Source of the DNA: SIG701 sp045539595
Lineage (GTDB): Bacteria; Bacillota; Clostridia; Oscillospirales; CAG-272
DNA: 64,000 bases
Assembly (NCBI GenBank): GCA_045539595.1
Contig: JAZQFQ010000084.1
Span: forward strand, 26,442 to 90,441
Reading direction: 5' to 3'
Below the pieces are notes generated by a model. The model was not told the origin of the DNA. It was given only the letters and a program-made list of their open reading frames with translations, and did no database searches. A program made the position numbers and the translations under genes. Position 1 is the stretch's first letter. Every line of letters begins with the position of its first letter. Shown one piece after another: positions 25,049 to 33,648 of this stretch.

Positions 25049-25647
25049 TGGATCTGATGAAATCTTTGATCGTCATTTTGCTCTCCTCCGTTTTGGTGAA
25101 TAACTACGTCCTCAGCCGTTTCCTCGGAATCTGCCCCTTTTTGGGCGTGTCCAAGAAGTTGGATCAGGCCACGGGCATGGGCATCTCCGTAACCGTCGTC
25201 ATGCTGCTGGCCACCGCGGTCACATGGCCCATTCAGCATCTTCTGCTGGATCGGGTTGGTCTGGGCTATATGCAGACCATCATCTTTATTCTGGTCATCG
25301 CCGCTCTGGTGCAGATGCTGGAGCTGATCCTCAAGCGGTTTTTCCCGGCACTGCATAAGAATCTGGGCGTGTATCTGCCTCTGATCACCACGAACTGCGC
25401 GGTATTGGGCGTGGCGATCAACAACATTACCGATGGCTACAGCTTTCTGGAATCTATTGTCAGCTCCCTCGGATGCGGACTTGGATTCCTTCTGGCCATG
25501 GTGCTGTTCTCCGGCATGCGCTCCCGCATCGATGAAACCAATATTCCGAAGCCGTTCCGCGGCCTTGCCGTCACTCTGATTGCCGCATCGTTTATTTCGC
25601 TGGCATTTATGGGATTCGCGGGCGTGGTGGACGCGCTGTTTGCGTAA
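25048..25647 (+). CDS. rnfA: Electron transport complex subunit RnfA
   Basis: A 199-residue RnfA with six membrane segments. It has the signature VNNYVLSRFLGICPFLGVSK, whose cysteine partners the RnfE cysteine at the membrane cluster, and LPLITTNCAVLGVAI in the second half. ATG 25048 shares one base with the rnfE stop and has AAAGGAG upstream. Confidence 0.97.
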   Translation: MDLMKSLIVILLSSVLVNNYVLSRFLGICPFLGVSKKLDQATGMGISVTVVMLLATAVTWPIQHLLLDRVGLGYMQTIIFILVIAALVQMLELILKRFFPALHKNLGVYLPLITTNCAVLGVAINNITDGYSFLESIVSSLGCGLGFLLAMVLFSGMRSRIDETNIPKPFRGLAVTLIAASFISLAFMGFAGVVDALFA

Positions 25648-25659
25648 AGGAGGTACGAT

Positions 25660-26481
25660 ATGGAAATTTTGATTGCTCTTGCTGTCGTTGCCTCTATTGC
25701 CTTGCTGGCCGGTGTGCTGCTGGCCGTGATCTCCCACTTTTTCGGTGTGGAGAAAAGCAAGGATCTGAAGGAAATCAGTGCCTGCCTGCCCGGCGTCAAC
25801 TGCGGCGCCTGCGGCTATAAAGGCTGCGATGATTATGCCGCTGCTCTGGCGAAAGGGGAAGCACAGCCGAACCGCTGTATCCCTGGTGCGGAGACTACCG
25901 CTCGGGCGCTGAGCGAGCTTCTGGGCATGGAGATTGAGAAGCCCAAGGATGTGGTGGCGTTTGTGCACTGCGACGGCTATTGCGAGGCGGCCAGCATGAA
26001 GGCCCGTTATGAGGGAATGAAGAGCTGCCGATCCGCCGCCATGGTGTATGGCGGTCCCAAATCCTGCCGCTTCGGCTGTCTGGGATTTGGCGAGTGTGCC
26101 GCTGTTTGCCCCGCCGGAGCCATCTGCATGAAGGACGGCATCGCACATATCGATTTCGAGCGCTGTATCGGATGCGGACTGTGCCAGAGCATTTGTCCGA
26201 AGAAGATCATCTCTATGGTGCCCCGTACATCCCCCGTTGTAGTCATGTGCAGCAGCACGGACAAAGGAGCAGAGGCACGCCGTGTCTGCCAGAACGCCTG
26301 CATCGGATGCAAGAAATGTGAGCGGAGTTGTCCCCACGGCGCGATTACTGTTACGAATAATCTGGCCAAGATCGATTATGATAAGTGTACGGGATGCGGC
26401 ACCTGCGTGGACAGCTGTCCTACCGGATGTCTAAAAAACAGAGTGTCCCCTGTACCTTTCTGTGAATCCGAGGCAGAATAA
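25660..26481 (+). CDS. rnfB: Electron transport complex subunit RnfB
   Basis: A 273-residue RnfB, the ferredoxin-facing subunit. An N-terminal membrane helix (residues 3-27) is followed by the 4Fe-4S domain (CLPGVNCGACGYKGCDDYA), a linker with more cysteines (HCDGYCEAAS), and several CxxCxxC-type ferredoxin motifs (ECAAVCP, CIGCGLCQSICP, CIGCKKCERSCP, CTGCGTCVDSCP). It passes electrons between ferredoxin and the membrane subunits. AAAGGAGG precedes the ATG. It closes the core rnf operon; the NusG_II protein gene begins 3 bases later. Confidence 0.97.
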   Translation: MEILIALAVVASIALLAGVLLAVISHFFGVEKSKDLKEISACLPGVNCGACGYKGCDDYAAALAKGEAQPNRCIPGAETTARALSELLGMEIEKPKDVVAFVHCDGYCEAASMKARYEGMKSCRSAAMVYGGPKSCRFGCLGFGECAAVCPAGAICMKDGIAHIDFERCIGCGLCQSICPKKIISMVPRTSPVVVMCSSTDKGAEARRVCQNACIGCKKCERSCPHGAITVTNNLAKIDYDKCTGCGTCVDSCPTGCLKNRVSPVPFCESEAE

Positions 26482-26484
26482 TTT

Positions 26485-26892
26485 ATGAATCGACCGAATC
26501 ATGCCGCGCCCGACGGGCGCAGGCGGCGCAACGATTGGATTTTTGTCCTTTCCTTGCTTCTTGTTGTGTCCCTGGCGGGGGTGGCACTCTTCTTTCTGCG
26601 GGGCGAAGGGGATACCGTGATCGTCACCGTGGAGGGGGAAATCTATGGTACCTATCCGCTGGATCGGGACATTACGGTGGAAATCCGCACGGGCGCTGAG
26701 GAGCAGAACCGCAATGTGCTTGTAATCCGGGAAGGGAAGGCCCGCGTGGAAGAAGCCACCTGCCCCGACGGCATCTGCGCGGCTCACAAGCCCATCTCCC
26801 GGGAAGGGGAAAGCATCGTCTGTCTGCCTCACCGTGTGGTGATCACCGTCCATGCTGAGAACGGCGATCAGGAGCCGGACATCATCGCGTAA
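26485..26892 (+). CDS. NusG domain II-type membrane protein
   Basis: A 135-residue protein: a basic N-terminus, one membrane helix (about residues 18-38), then an outer NusG_II-like beta domain with conserved CPDGICAAHKPISREGESIVCLP. The two cysteines spaced like this are a mark of the family. Its role is not settled; it is commonly linked with Gx transporter genes, apbE and Rnf genes, as here. It begins 3 bases after rnfB and is most likely co-transcribed. Confidence 0.82.
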   Translation: MNRPNHAAPDGRRRRNDWIFVLSLLLVVSLAGVALFFLRGEGDTVIVTVEGEIYGTYPLDRDITVEIRTGAEEQNRNVLVIREGKARVEEATCPDGICAAHKPISREGESIVCLPHRVVITVHAENGDQEPDIIA

Positions 26893-26905
26893 AGGAGGAA
26901 GTGCC

Positions 26906-27409
26906 ATGCGACACACAAGCCGGAAATTGGCCTATCTGGGGCTGTGTACCGCCGTGGCGCTGATCCTTGCCTATGTGGAAGTACTGCTTCCGCCGCTCAC
27001 TTCCGCGGTGCCCGGCATCAAATTGGGCCTGCCCAACATCGCCATTATCTTTGTCTTATACCGATACGGTGTCCGCTATGCGGCCATGGTTTCCTTTGTG
27101 CGCATTGCGGTGGTGTCCATTCTGTTCGGCAATCCCATGACGTTTGCGTACAGCGCGGCGGGGGCCGCCCTCAGCCTGCTGGTCATGGCCATACTGCGGC
27201 GGATGGATGTTCTGTCCACCGTGGGCGTCAGCGTGGCGGGCGGGGTGTTCCACAACGTGGGACAGATTCTGATGGCCATGTGGCTGCTCGGCACGGCGGA
27301 GTTGGGATATTATCTGATTGTGCTGGCGATTACGGGAACCGTGTCGGGCATTTTTGTGGGATTGTGCGGCGGTATGGCCGTAAAACGGATTCCCATGAGA
27401 AATATATAG
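26906..27409 (+). CDS. Gx transporter family protein (HepS-like)
   Basis: A 167-residue membrane protein with five or six hydrophobic segments. It starts MRHTSRKLAYLGLCTAVALI and has PGIKLGLPNIAIIF and SFVRIAVVSILFGNP, as in the Gx transporter/heptaprenyl diphosphate synthase component I family. The fold resembles ECF-transporter S components, so import of a small molecule such as a quinone or flavin precursor is possible but not shown. ATG 26906 has AAAGGAGG; the longer frame from 26852 is inside the previous gene. Confidence 0.8.
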   Translation: MRHTSRKLAYLGLCTAVALILAYVEVLLPPLTSAVPGIKLGLPNIAIIFVLYRYGVRYAAMVSFVRIAVVSILFGNPMTFAYSAAGAALSLLVMAILRRMDVLSTVGVSVAGGVFHNVGQILMAMWLLGTAELGYYLIVLAITGTVSGIFVGLCGGMAVKRIPMRNI

Positions 27410-27417
27410 CATCTGTG

Positions 27418-27446
27418 TTGACAAATCGTCCCTCATCGTGTATGAT
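27418..27446 (+). promoter_or_regulatory. Promoter of the repeat lipoprotein gene
   Basis: TTGACA (27418-27423), 17-base spacer, TATGAT (27441-27446), 54 bases before the ATG. It gives this gene its own transcript within the rnf block. Confidence 0.75.
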
Positions 27447-27499
27447 TAGTGTGTGTGATTGATTTATTGTATAAATTAAATGAATTTAGGAGAATTACC

Positions 27500-28498
27500 A
27501 TGAAAAAACTGCTTTGTGTACTGCTCAGCGCTCTCATGCTCCTCCCCGCGTTTGTATTTTCCGGCTGCGGCCAGGCGGAAACCTTGAAATTCGGTCTTGG
27601 CGTGTATACGGATGTATCGAAGGCATCCGATGCCAACGAAGACACCGCAGGTCAGGGTAAAGTGGCCATCACCGCCGCCGCTGTTACCGTAGATGCCGCC
27701 GGTAAGATCGTTGCCTGCGTGCTGGATACCGCCGATATTACCGTTTCCTATACCGCGGACGGTAAGGCTATCGCCAACGACGGCTTCAAGACCAAGTATG
27801 AGCAGGGTGCCGACTACAACATGAAAACCTACGGCGGTGCCGCCAAGGAATGGTTTGAGCAGGCCGATGCGTTTGCCGCCCTCGTTGCCGGCAAGACCCT
27901 GGACGAGGTAAAGGCACTGGTTGCTGCCGAGAACAAGGGTAACGAGGAAGTGATCAGCGCAGGCTGTACCATCATGATCCACGAGTTCGTTCTCGCTATC
28001 GAGAAGGCGTACAACAACGCCGCCGCGTCCAATGCCACTGCCGATCACGCCCTGAAACTGGGTACGCATACCGAGCAGTCTACGGGGGATGCCACCGAGG
28101 ACAAGGACGGACAGAACCAGATCGAGACTACCTTCTTTGCCGCCGCTGTGGATGCAGAGGGCAAGGTTGTGGCCGCTTCCAGCGAGTGCGTGCAGGTGAA
28201 ATTCACCTTTGACGCCAAGGGTGCTTCCACCTATGACCTGAACAAGGCCGTGCTGGGCAAGAAAGAGGCCGGTGCGGGCTATAACATGAGCGCATACGGC
28301 ACTGACCTGAACGGTGATGGCGTGGTGAAGGAATGGAATGAGCAGTCTGCTGCCTTTGATGCTGCCTGCATTGGCAAGAGTGCTGCTGAGATCGCGTCTC
28401 TCATGGGCGAGAACAACTACGGCAACGCCGATCTGCAGAGTGCAGGATGCACCATTCTGGTAAACGGACTGGTGAAGGCCGCTTCCAAAATCGGATAA
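27500..28498 (+). CDS. Lipoprotein with two tandem domains
   Basis: A 332-residue lipoprotein (signal ending FSGC, Cys about residue 23). The mature part is an internal duplication: repeat 1 about residues 30-180, repeat 2 about 190-332. Each runs LKFGLG/LKLGTH, a beta segment with VDAxGKIVA, GxxYNMxxYG, EWxEQxxAF, and ends AGCTIM/AGCTIL. Similarity to FMN-binding domains is suspected from layout and context only: there is no SGAT flavinylation motif. It sits between the rnf cluster and apbE and has its own promoter. It may be an abundant extracytoplasmic redox or binding lipoprotein. The name is descriptive, not functional. Confidence 0.75.
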   Translation: MKKLLCVLLSALMLLPAFVFSGCGQAETLKFGLGVYTDVSKASDANEDTAGQGKVAITAAAVTVDAAGKIVACVLDTADITVSYTADGKAIANDGFKTKYEQGADYNMKTYGGAAKEWFEQADAFAALVAGKTLDEVKALVAAENKGNEEVISAGCTIMIHEFVLAIEKAYNNAAASNATADHALKLGTHTEQSTGDATEDKDGQNQIETTFFAAAVDAEGKVVAASSECVQVKFTFDAKGASTYDLNKAVLGKKEAGAGYNMSAYGTDLNGDGVVKEWNEQSAAFDAACIGKSAAEIASLMGENNYGNADLQSAGCTILVNGLVKAASKIG

Positions 28499-28510
28499 AT
28501 AAGCAAACGA

Positions 28511-28539
28511 AAATGGGAGGGCAACCTCCCATTTTTCAT
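28511..28539 (+). terminator. Intrinsic terminator before apbE
   Basis: A perfect 10-bp stem (28511-28520 with 28525-28534) and GCAA loop, then TTC. It separates the lipoprotein gene from apbE, so apbE depends on read-through or a promoter not seen. Confidence 0.75.
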
Positions 28540-28551
28540 TGGATGGTTTTT

Positions 28552-29601
28552 ATGAAAAAACGTTTTTTGCTCCTGTTTCTGGCGGGATGTCTGCTGTTGC
28601 TTGCGTTTCCGTCCTGCGAAAAGAAGCCCGATAAGTACACCACCTACTCCTTTGCGTATTTCGATACCGTGACTACCATCGTGGGATACGCCGACAGCCA
28701 GGCGGAGTTCGATCGAATTGCGACGGATGTTCTGGCGGAGTTGGGTGAGTATCATAAGCTGTTCACCATTTATCATCGGTACGAGGGGATGGAAAATCTC
28801 TGCACCGTCAATGAATGGGTGGACGGGGCCCACCGCACTGTCACCGTGGACCGAAGGATTATTGATATGCTGCTCTACGCGAAGGAGATGTACAAAAAGA
28901 CCGATGGCCGGGTGAATATCGCCATGGGCAGTGTCTTGTCCATCTGGCACGAATACCGCACGGAAGGGATGGATGCGCCCTGGTCGGCCAAACTTCCCCC
29001 GATGGATGCGCTGACGGAGGCGGCAGGGCACACGAATATCGACGATGTGATCATCGATGAGGCGGCGTCCACCGTCACTTTGCGGGATCCCCGTATGACA
29101 TTGGATGTGGGGGCCATCGCCAAAGGCTATGCGGTGGAGATGGTGGCCCGATCCTTGGAGGAGAAGGGAATCACGGGATACGTCCTCAACGTGGGCGGCA
29201 ATGTCCGCACCGTGGGTGCCAAAGGGGACGGCGGCACGTGGACGGTGGGAATCGACAACCCCGCAGAGGACGCGGCGGATCCCTATTTTGCCTATCTGGC
29301 GCTGGCAGGGGAATCTCTCGTCACCAGCGGATCCTATCAGCGATACTACACCGTGGACGGCAAACGGTATCACCACATCATTGATCCGGATACCCTGATG
29401 CCCGCCGAGGGCTATCTGTCCGTATCCGTGGTGTGCGGCAGTTCCGCCGACGGCGACGCGCTGTCCACCGCGCTGTTCTGCCTCTCCCCGGCGGAGGGGC
29501 TTGCCCTGATCGAATCCCTGCCCGACACGGAAGCCATGTGGGTGATGAGCGATGGAAGCCGACAGACCTCCAGCGGATTTCGTGAATATGAGACGGAGTG
29601 A
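28552..29601 (+). CDS. apbE: FAD:protein FMN transferase ApbE
   Basis: A 349-residue lipoprotein (MKKRFLLLFLAGCLLLLAFPSC; lipobox Cys 22). It has the family segments TYSFAYFDTVTTIVGY, the FAD/Mg site DVGAIAKGYAVEM, GYVLNVGGNVRTVG, and HHIIDPDT. ApbE attaches FMN to Thr in SGAT motifs; RnfD (one motif) and RnfG (two) in the same cluster are the natural targets. The ribosome site is weak (GGATGG); an in-frame ATG 9 bases earlier is possible. A strong terminator follows. Confidence 0.94.
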   Translation: MKKRFLLLFLAGCLLLLAFPSCEKKPDKYTTYSFAYFDTVTTIVGYADSQAEFDRIATDVLAELGEYHKLFTIYHRYEGMENLCTVNEWVDGAHRTVTVDRRIIDMLLYAKEMYKKTDGRVNIAMGSVLSIWHEYRTEGMDAPWSAKLPPMDALTEAAGHTNIDDVIIDEAASTVTLRDPRMTLDVGAIAKGYAVEMVARSLEEKGITGYVLNVGGNVRTVGAKGDGGTWTVGIDNPAEDAADPYFAYLALAGESLVTSGSYQRYYTVDGKRYHHIIDPDTLMPAEGYLSVSVVCGSSADGDALSTALFCLSPAEGLALIESLPDTEAMWVMSDGSRQTSSGFREYETE

Positions 29602-29605
29602 ATAC

Positions 29606-29638
29606 AAAACCGCAGGATGGCGCCTGCGGTTTTTTGCG
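29606..29638 (+). terminator. Intrinsic terminator after apbE
   Basis: A perfect 11-bp stem (29606-29616 with 29623-29633), six-base loop, ending in a run of six T. Confidence 0.88.
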
Positions 29639-29683
29639 CCCATGGATCAACCATCGGTGGAGTAATATCCAAACAGTTGTATA

Positions 29684-29712
29684 TGGACACGGAAAAAGAG
29701 AACTGCTATAAT
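29684..29712 (+). promoter_or_regulatory. Promoter of the XRE-TPR regulator
   Basis: TGGACA (29684-29689), 17-base spacer, TATAAT (29707-29712), 44 bases before the start codon. Confidence 0.7.
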
Positions 29713-29755
29713 AACAACAGAACCGGTTCAATAATAAAAATCAGAGGTAACATTT

Positions 29756-30514
29756 ATGTACAGCAAATTTTGTGAGACGATGAAAACTCTCCGTAAGCAG
29801 AGAGGATTGAATCAGGAACAGATGGCGGAAACCCTGGGTGTTTCCGCGCAGGCAGTCAGCAAATGGGAATGCGGCGGTTCCTTCCCGGATATTTCGCTTC
29901 TTCCCATCATTGCGGATTATTTCGGTGTGTCCGTGGACTATTTGTTGGGACACGATACAAGCAAGCGAGTGGAGAAAATCGAAAAAATCTGTCTGCAGGC
30001 AGAGGCACTGTTTCAGGAACAGAAGTATATGCAGGCCGTGTCCTTGCTTCGTGAGGCGCTGATTCAGCACCCGGGCAACGAAAAACTGATGTATTCCCTT
30101 GCCTGGGCGTTGTCCGGTACTCTGTGTGAATCTCCGGACAATTACGATGAAGCCATTCTTTTGTACCACAAGATTCTGGAGATCAGCACAGACACCGCCA
30201 TGCGAACCAAGGTGACAAGAGATTTGATGTATCGCTACTACACAAAGGAAGAATACGACAAGGCGTTGGCCTGTGCCCATGCTCTGCCGCCGTTCGCTGT
30301 GTGCCGCGAATACAATCTGGGACGGGGCAATTTATACGCAGGAAAACAGTTGGCGGAATACCTGCAGTCCAATATTCACTTGTTCGGCGCGGCGATGATG
30401 GAATGTTTGGAATACTTTGTGGACGATCGGATTCTCACCGCCGAGGAGAAACAGCCGTACACCGTCGATTCCGCAAAGGAAAAAATGGAACTTTTGAAGC
30501 AGATTATGGCATAA
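29756..30514 (+). CDS. XRE-family regulator with helical-repeat domain
   Basis: A 252-residue protein. Residues 5-62 form a Cro/C1-type helix-turn-helix (MKTLRKQRGLNQEQMAETLG, then VSAQAVSKWECGGSFPDI). The rest is all-helical with TPR-like repeats (EQKYMQAVSLLREALIQHP). Such proteins are often stress or peptide-responsive regulators, but the ligand cannot be told. AGAGGT precedes the ATG. It is a single-gene unit with its own promoter and a bidirectional terminator. Confidence 0.85.
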   Translation: MYSKFCETMKTLRKQRGLNQEQMAETLGVSAQAVSKWECGGSFPDISLLPIIADYFGVSVDYLLGHDTSKRVEKIEKICLQAEALFQEQKYMQAVSLLREALIQHPGNEKLMYSLAWALSGTLCESPDNYDEAILLYHKILEISTDTAMRTKVTRDLMYRYYTKEEYDKALACAHALPPFAVCREYNLGRGNLYAGKQLAEYLQSNIHLFGAAMMECLEYFVDDRILTAEEKQPYTVDSAKEKMELLKQIMA

Positions 30515-30550
30515 GCAAAAAGCTGAACCCGGAAGGGTTCAGCTTTTTTG
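30515..30550. terminator. Bidirectional intrinsic terminator
   Basis: A perfect 14-bp stem (30517-30530 with 30535-30548) and GGAA loop, T-rich on both sides. It serves the XRE gene and the convergent M48 peptidase gene. Confidence 0.88.
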
Positions 30551-30552
30551 CT

Positions 30553-31773
30553 TTATTCGTTCATCGCCTTTTCTACTTCTTCGATGCGGCGGCTCAGCGG
30601 GGGATGGCTGTATTCCAGAACCACGTTGACGGGGGAGGGAGCCAGATGGGCGAAATTATCCTTGGCCAGCTTCTTCAGCGCCGTGACCATGGAGGCACCG
30701 TATCCTTCCTTTACCGCCTGCCGATCCGCGCGATACTCCGCTTTGCGGCTGTGGACATTCATCAGAATGCCCGTGAAGGGCTGTACCAGGCCGAGGAGGA
30801 TACCCATCAGTACGTAAGCAAAGCCGTAGTTCACCTCGGCGAAGCCGAATGCGGTATGGAGTGCGGGATTCTGTACGGTGGCATAGGCCACCACTGCCAT
30901 CAGCACCAGATTGCCGAAGTTCATGATCTGCTGCTTGAGCACGTCTTTGTGCAGGCCGTGGCCCAATTCGTGGGCGAATACGGCGCAGATCTCGTCGGGT
31001 GTCATGGCATTCACCAGATTGTCAAAGAGCACGATGGTCTTCATCTTGCCAAGTCCTGTGAAATAGGCGTTCAGCTTGGTGGTGCGGCGGGAAGCGTCCA
31101 TCACCTCGATGGCTTTGACCTGATAGCCGTGGCTTGTCAGCAGTTCCATCAAGCGATCCTTCAACTCACCCTCCTCCAGCGGCACAAACTTGTTGCCGAT
31201 GCGGCTGAAGATCGGATACAGAAAGGAGATCACGAGCGTGAAGCAGAACACCGCGCCGGCGAACAGCACGATCATCCAGTAGTTCATCCAATTATAGAAC
31301 ACAAGGACCATGCTGCTCAGAAACAGAGCCAGGGCGAATCCGAGAAGGGTGGAACGGATCCGGTCAAAGACAAATGTCTTCATAGTGGATCGGTTAAAGC
31401 CGTATTTCTGCTCGATCACCATGGTGCTTATGTAGCTGCGTACGGTGTCCAGTACCGTGCCGACCGCCGTTTCCAAAAGGATCACGGCAATCATTTGCCA
31501 GTAGATGTTGGAGGGGAACAGCGCCGCAAAGGCGGCATAGACATCGGTGTAAAGCAGGACCAGGGTGATGAGAGTGGTCACGACGGTGGACCAAAGTCCC
31601 AGACGGCAATGCTCCGCGCTGTAGCGCTTCCATGTCCGGTAGGTTTCCGCATCGTACACATCCGCCACGTTGGCCGGTGTGGGATTGTTTGCGGATCGGT
31701 AGCGCACAATCTCCAAGACCACAGAATAGATGCCGCTGATCAGGGCAAGAAGCAGAATCGTAATTCTCATCAT
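30553..31773 (-). CDS. M48 family (Ste24-like) membrane metallopeptidase
   Basis: A 406-residue integral membrane zinc protease. The zinc motif is HELGH (H268-H272) and the third ligand region is SRKAEYRADRQAV. Membrane segments lie near residues 2-20, 60-80, 95-110, 140-165 and 170-195, with more after the HELGH helix; this matches the Ste24/CAAX-protease layout. Members cleave C-terminal tails of prenylated proteins or degrade membrane proteins; bacterial substrates are mostly unknown. A GGAGG ribosome site supports the ATG (a second ATG follows directly). Confidence 0.92.
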   Translation of the reverse strand: MMRITILLLALISGIYSVVLEIVRYRSANNPTPANVADVYDAETYRTWKRYSAEHCRLGLWSTVVTTLITLVLLYTDVYAAFAALFPSNIYWQMIAVILLETAVGTVLDTVRSYISTMVIEQKYGFNRSTMKTFVFDRIRSTLLGFALALFLSSMVLVFYNWMNYWMIVLFAGAVFCFTLVISFLYPIFSRIGNKFVPLEEGELKDRLMELLTSHGYQVKAIEVMDASRRTTKLNAYFTGLGKMKTIVLFDNLVNAMTPDEICAVFAHELGHGLHKDVLKQQIMNFGNLVLMAVVAYATVQNPALHTAFGFAEVNYGFAYVLMGILLGLVQPFTGILMNVHSRKAEYRADRQAVKEGYGASMVTALKKLAKDNFAHLAPSPVNVVLEYSHPPLSRRIEEVEKAMNE

Positions 31774-31803
31774 AAATCATTCCTCCGAGGATGTAAATAT
31801 CAA

Positions 31804-31837
31804 AAAACTGCGGTATGACTAATCATACCACAGTTTT
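31804..31837 (-). terminator. Terminator of the small-gene cluster
   Basis: A 15-bp stem with one mismatch (31804-31818 with 31823-31837), CTAA loop in between. On the minus strand the stem runs into six T, so it ends the transcript of the 31912-33970 genes. The M48 gene then starts just downstream of it. Confidence 0.75.
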
Positions 31838-31911
31838 GGAAATCATACAAGCGAAAATGACGGAAAATCGCAATTTTGCTGGGAAATGTCATCGAGAGAC
31901 TCCCCGAGCAA

Positions 31912-32427
31912 TCACGAATCGTCCTGCGAGGTGATTCGCTGCAATACACCTTGTATCTGGGCGATGCTCCGCTCCATATCCCGCGCCACCGAATCCAGTG
32001 CGGGATGGCTTGCGCTCTCGCACTTTACAATCCCCTGGAACGTGTTCAGTCCCGCCAAAATACCGCTCAGAATATGCTCGCAGGTGCATGTTCCCTCATG
32101 CAGGATGATGTCATGGCGCAGAAAATGCAGGGATACTTCTGTATTCGATGGTTTTGTGATCTCTATCCGGTACGGCCCGTCCATGAAATACAGTGTTCTC
32201 TTTGTCAGGACGGATTGACCGCGGACAATTTCAGCGACCCACATCATCAGTACGTCGTATGTCAAATCGGTCCATTGTGAATCGGGGAAACAGTAATTAT
32301 TCAATTTTACATAAAATACAGTGGACAGGGAGGTATCGGACAGGGGAATATCCTGCTCAATGATAAGCTGAAAAGGGCTTTCATCTTTTCCGGTCTTCCC
32401 GGGGAAAAGAGATTTCGCTTGCCTCAT
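31912..32427 (-). CDS. Hypothetical protein, 171 aa
   Basis: A 171-residue soluble protein with no recognised family. It reads as a mixed alpha/beta fold; the C-terminal 50 residues are helical. There is no signal peptide or membrane segment. ATG 32427 is preferred over an in-frame GTG at 32433 because GGAG lies 8 bases before it, inside the end of the upstream gene. Last gene of a five-gene minus-strand set that ends at a terminator. The set resembles immunity gene arrays, but this is inference. Confidence 0.6.
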   Translation of the reverse strand: MRQAKSLFPGKTGKDESPFQLIIEQDIPLSDTSLSTVFYVKLNNYCFPDSQWTDLTYDVLMMWVAEIVRGQSVLTKRTLYFMDGPYRIEITKPSNTEVSLHFLRHDIILHEGTCTCEHILSGILAGLNTFQGIVKCESASHPALDSVARDMERSIAQIQGVLQRITSQDDS

Positions 32428-32434
32428 ACACACA

Positions 32435-32908
32435 TCACTCCGTTGTATCCTTGTTTTCCAAATCGCTTGTCAGAATATATTTGGGGGATTTTCCTATTCC
32501 AAATACCGCCTCATGTCGTACCGGATAGAGAATATCCCAGCCGGAAACGGTATATTCCACGATTGGCTGCCGCATTTCCTCGGAATAGTATTCGCGGCGG
32601 CTTTCCACATAGAAGACGAACGTGTTGTCCGCCATGGCAAAATCATAGTGGAGCGGCAATTCCCGGAAGGGATCCGCACCCACAATGCGGCAAAACTCCC
32701 CGTCATTGCCTATCTCGCCCGCATCCGTTACGTGCCAATCAAAGCCGGTGGTCCTGGCTCTTTGGCATAGGATATACTCACCGCTCACAGAACTCTTTTT
32801 TACCGCTTCCTTTACGATCTGCTCCGGCGGCACACAGTATTCCCGCACAGTCAAAAGCAGTACCAAGGCGGCCAGTATGGCGAGGAAAATGTATGTTTTT
32901 TTCTTCAT
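32435..32908 (-). CDS. Hypothetical membrane-anchored protein, 157 aa
   Basis: A 157-residue protein with an N-terminal membrane anchor or signal (MKKKTYIFLAILAALVLLLTV) and an outer domain rich in Tyr, Asp and Glu. Two cysteines, in REYCVPPE and YILCQRAR, could pair. No family is recognised. It is part of the same minus-strand cluster; its stop is 7 bases from the next gene's start. Confidence 0.6.
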   Translation of the reverse strand: MKKKTYIFLAILAALVLLLTVREYCVPPEQIVKEAVKKSSVSGEYILCQRARTTGFDWHVTDAGEIGNDGEFCRIVGADPFRELPLHYDFAMADNTFVFYVESRREYYSEEMRQPIVEYTVSGWDILYPVRHEAVFGIGKSPKYILTSDLENKDTTE

Positions 32909-32950
32909 AGGTTGCTAGCCTCTTTGAGAATGAAGTCATTTTATAGTATC

Positions 32951-33388
32951 TCAAAATTCGCTGAATTCGATGGATTCGACGGTGACGCCGTGTTCCACCA
33001 ATTTTCCTACCAGATGTTTCATGTACCAATTCACATCGGTCATTCCGATCCGATGGGAATCTCCCAGCGTAACACGGTTTATGGACAGCAAAAAAACGAC
33101 TGTATGCACGTTCTCTGCGGACAGCGAGACACCGATATTCTCTTTTGTAAACAGATGGATGCCTACGGGTTCGTGCAGTGCTTCTTTTTGCACAACAAGA
33201 TCCATCACCGCCGCGTCATCCATCACTCGAATCTGCCAATCGCATCGATCCTCGTCGTGAAGCGGAAGATATTCCACCTTGCCTTCGCTGTTGCACCACG
33301 ACCATCCGCATCTTTTCAAGGCAGTAAGCAGATCCCACAGGGAAGAGACGCCGTGTATTCCAAGATCCAAAGAAACCTGTAAAGACAT
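32951..33388 (-). CDS. Hypothetical protein, 145 aa
   Basis: A 145-residue soluble protein starting MSLQVSLDLGIHGVSSLWDL. It is alpha/beta with a Trp/Cys-rich stretch (CGWSWCNSEG) and contains no motif that I can name. ATG 33388 is chosen because GGAGGG precedes it by 9 bases; an ATG upstream at 33412 overlaps the previous gene. It is the third gene of the cluster. Confidence 0.6.
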   Translation of the reverse strand: MSLQVSLDLGIHGVSSLWDLLTALKRCGWSWCNSEGKVEYLPLHDEDRCDWQIRVMDDAAVMDLVVQKEALHEPVGIHLFTKENIGVSLSAENVHTVVFLLSINRVTLGDSHRIGMTDVNWYMKHLVGKLVEHGVTVESIEFSEF

Positions 33389-33408
33389 AATCGTATACCC
33401 TCCATCGA

Positions 33409-33648
33409 TCATTCATATAGTTTTCCCACATACAGGATTCTGGCTGTGTTTTGCAGAGCCGTCGGGCTTTCCATGGCAGGATCCCGGCAGTCCCCGAGCC
33501 ATGCCGCCATCGCGTCCAGATAGGTGGGGATATCCGTATTTCCCCACTGATCGCGATTTGTAAGAAAATCCTGTTTCAAGGAGAGGATATACTCTGCAAG
33601 ATCTTCTTTCGTCTGTATGGAGTCTATGTTTGTCAGTGATTTAATCAT
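33409..33648 (-). CDS. DUF7660-like small protein
   Basis: A 79-residue protein whose pattern KEDLAEYILSLKQDF, then YLDAMAAWLGD and a C-terminal ILYVGKLYE, resembles the DUF7660 family (recalled by eye). That family has unknown function and is frequent near immunity-type genes. It overlaps the upstream gene by 8 bases; ATG 33648 with GGAG upstream is preferred to a TTG at 33651. Confidence 0.62.
   Translation of the reverse strand: MIKSLTNIDSIQTKEDLAEYILSLKQDFLTNRDQWGNTDIPTYLDAMAAWLGDCRDPAMESPTALQNTARILYVGKLYE

Noticed and set aside
28511..28534. Riboswitch before apbE
   Set aside because: The hairpin is a simple terminator with no aptamer-like structure upstream.
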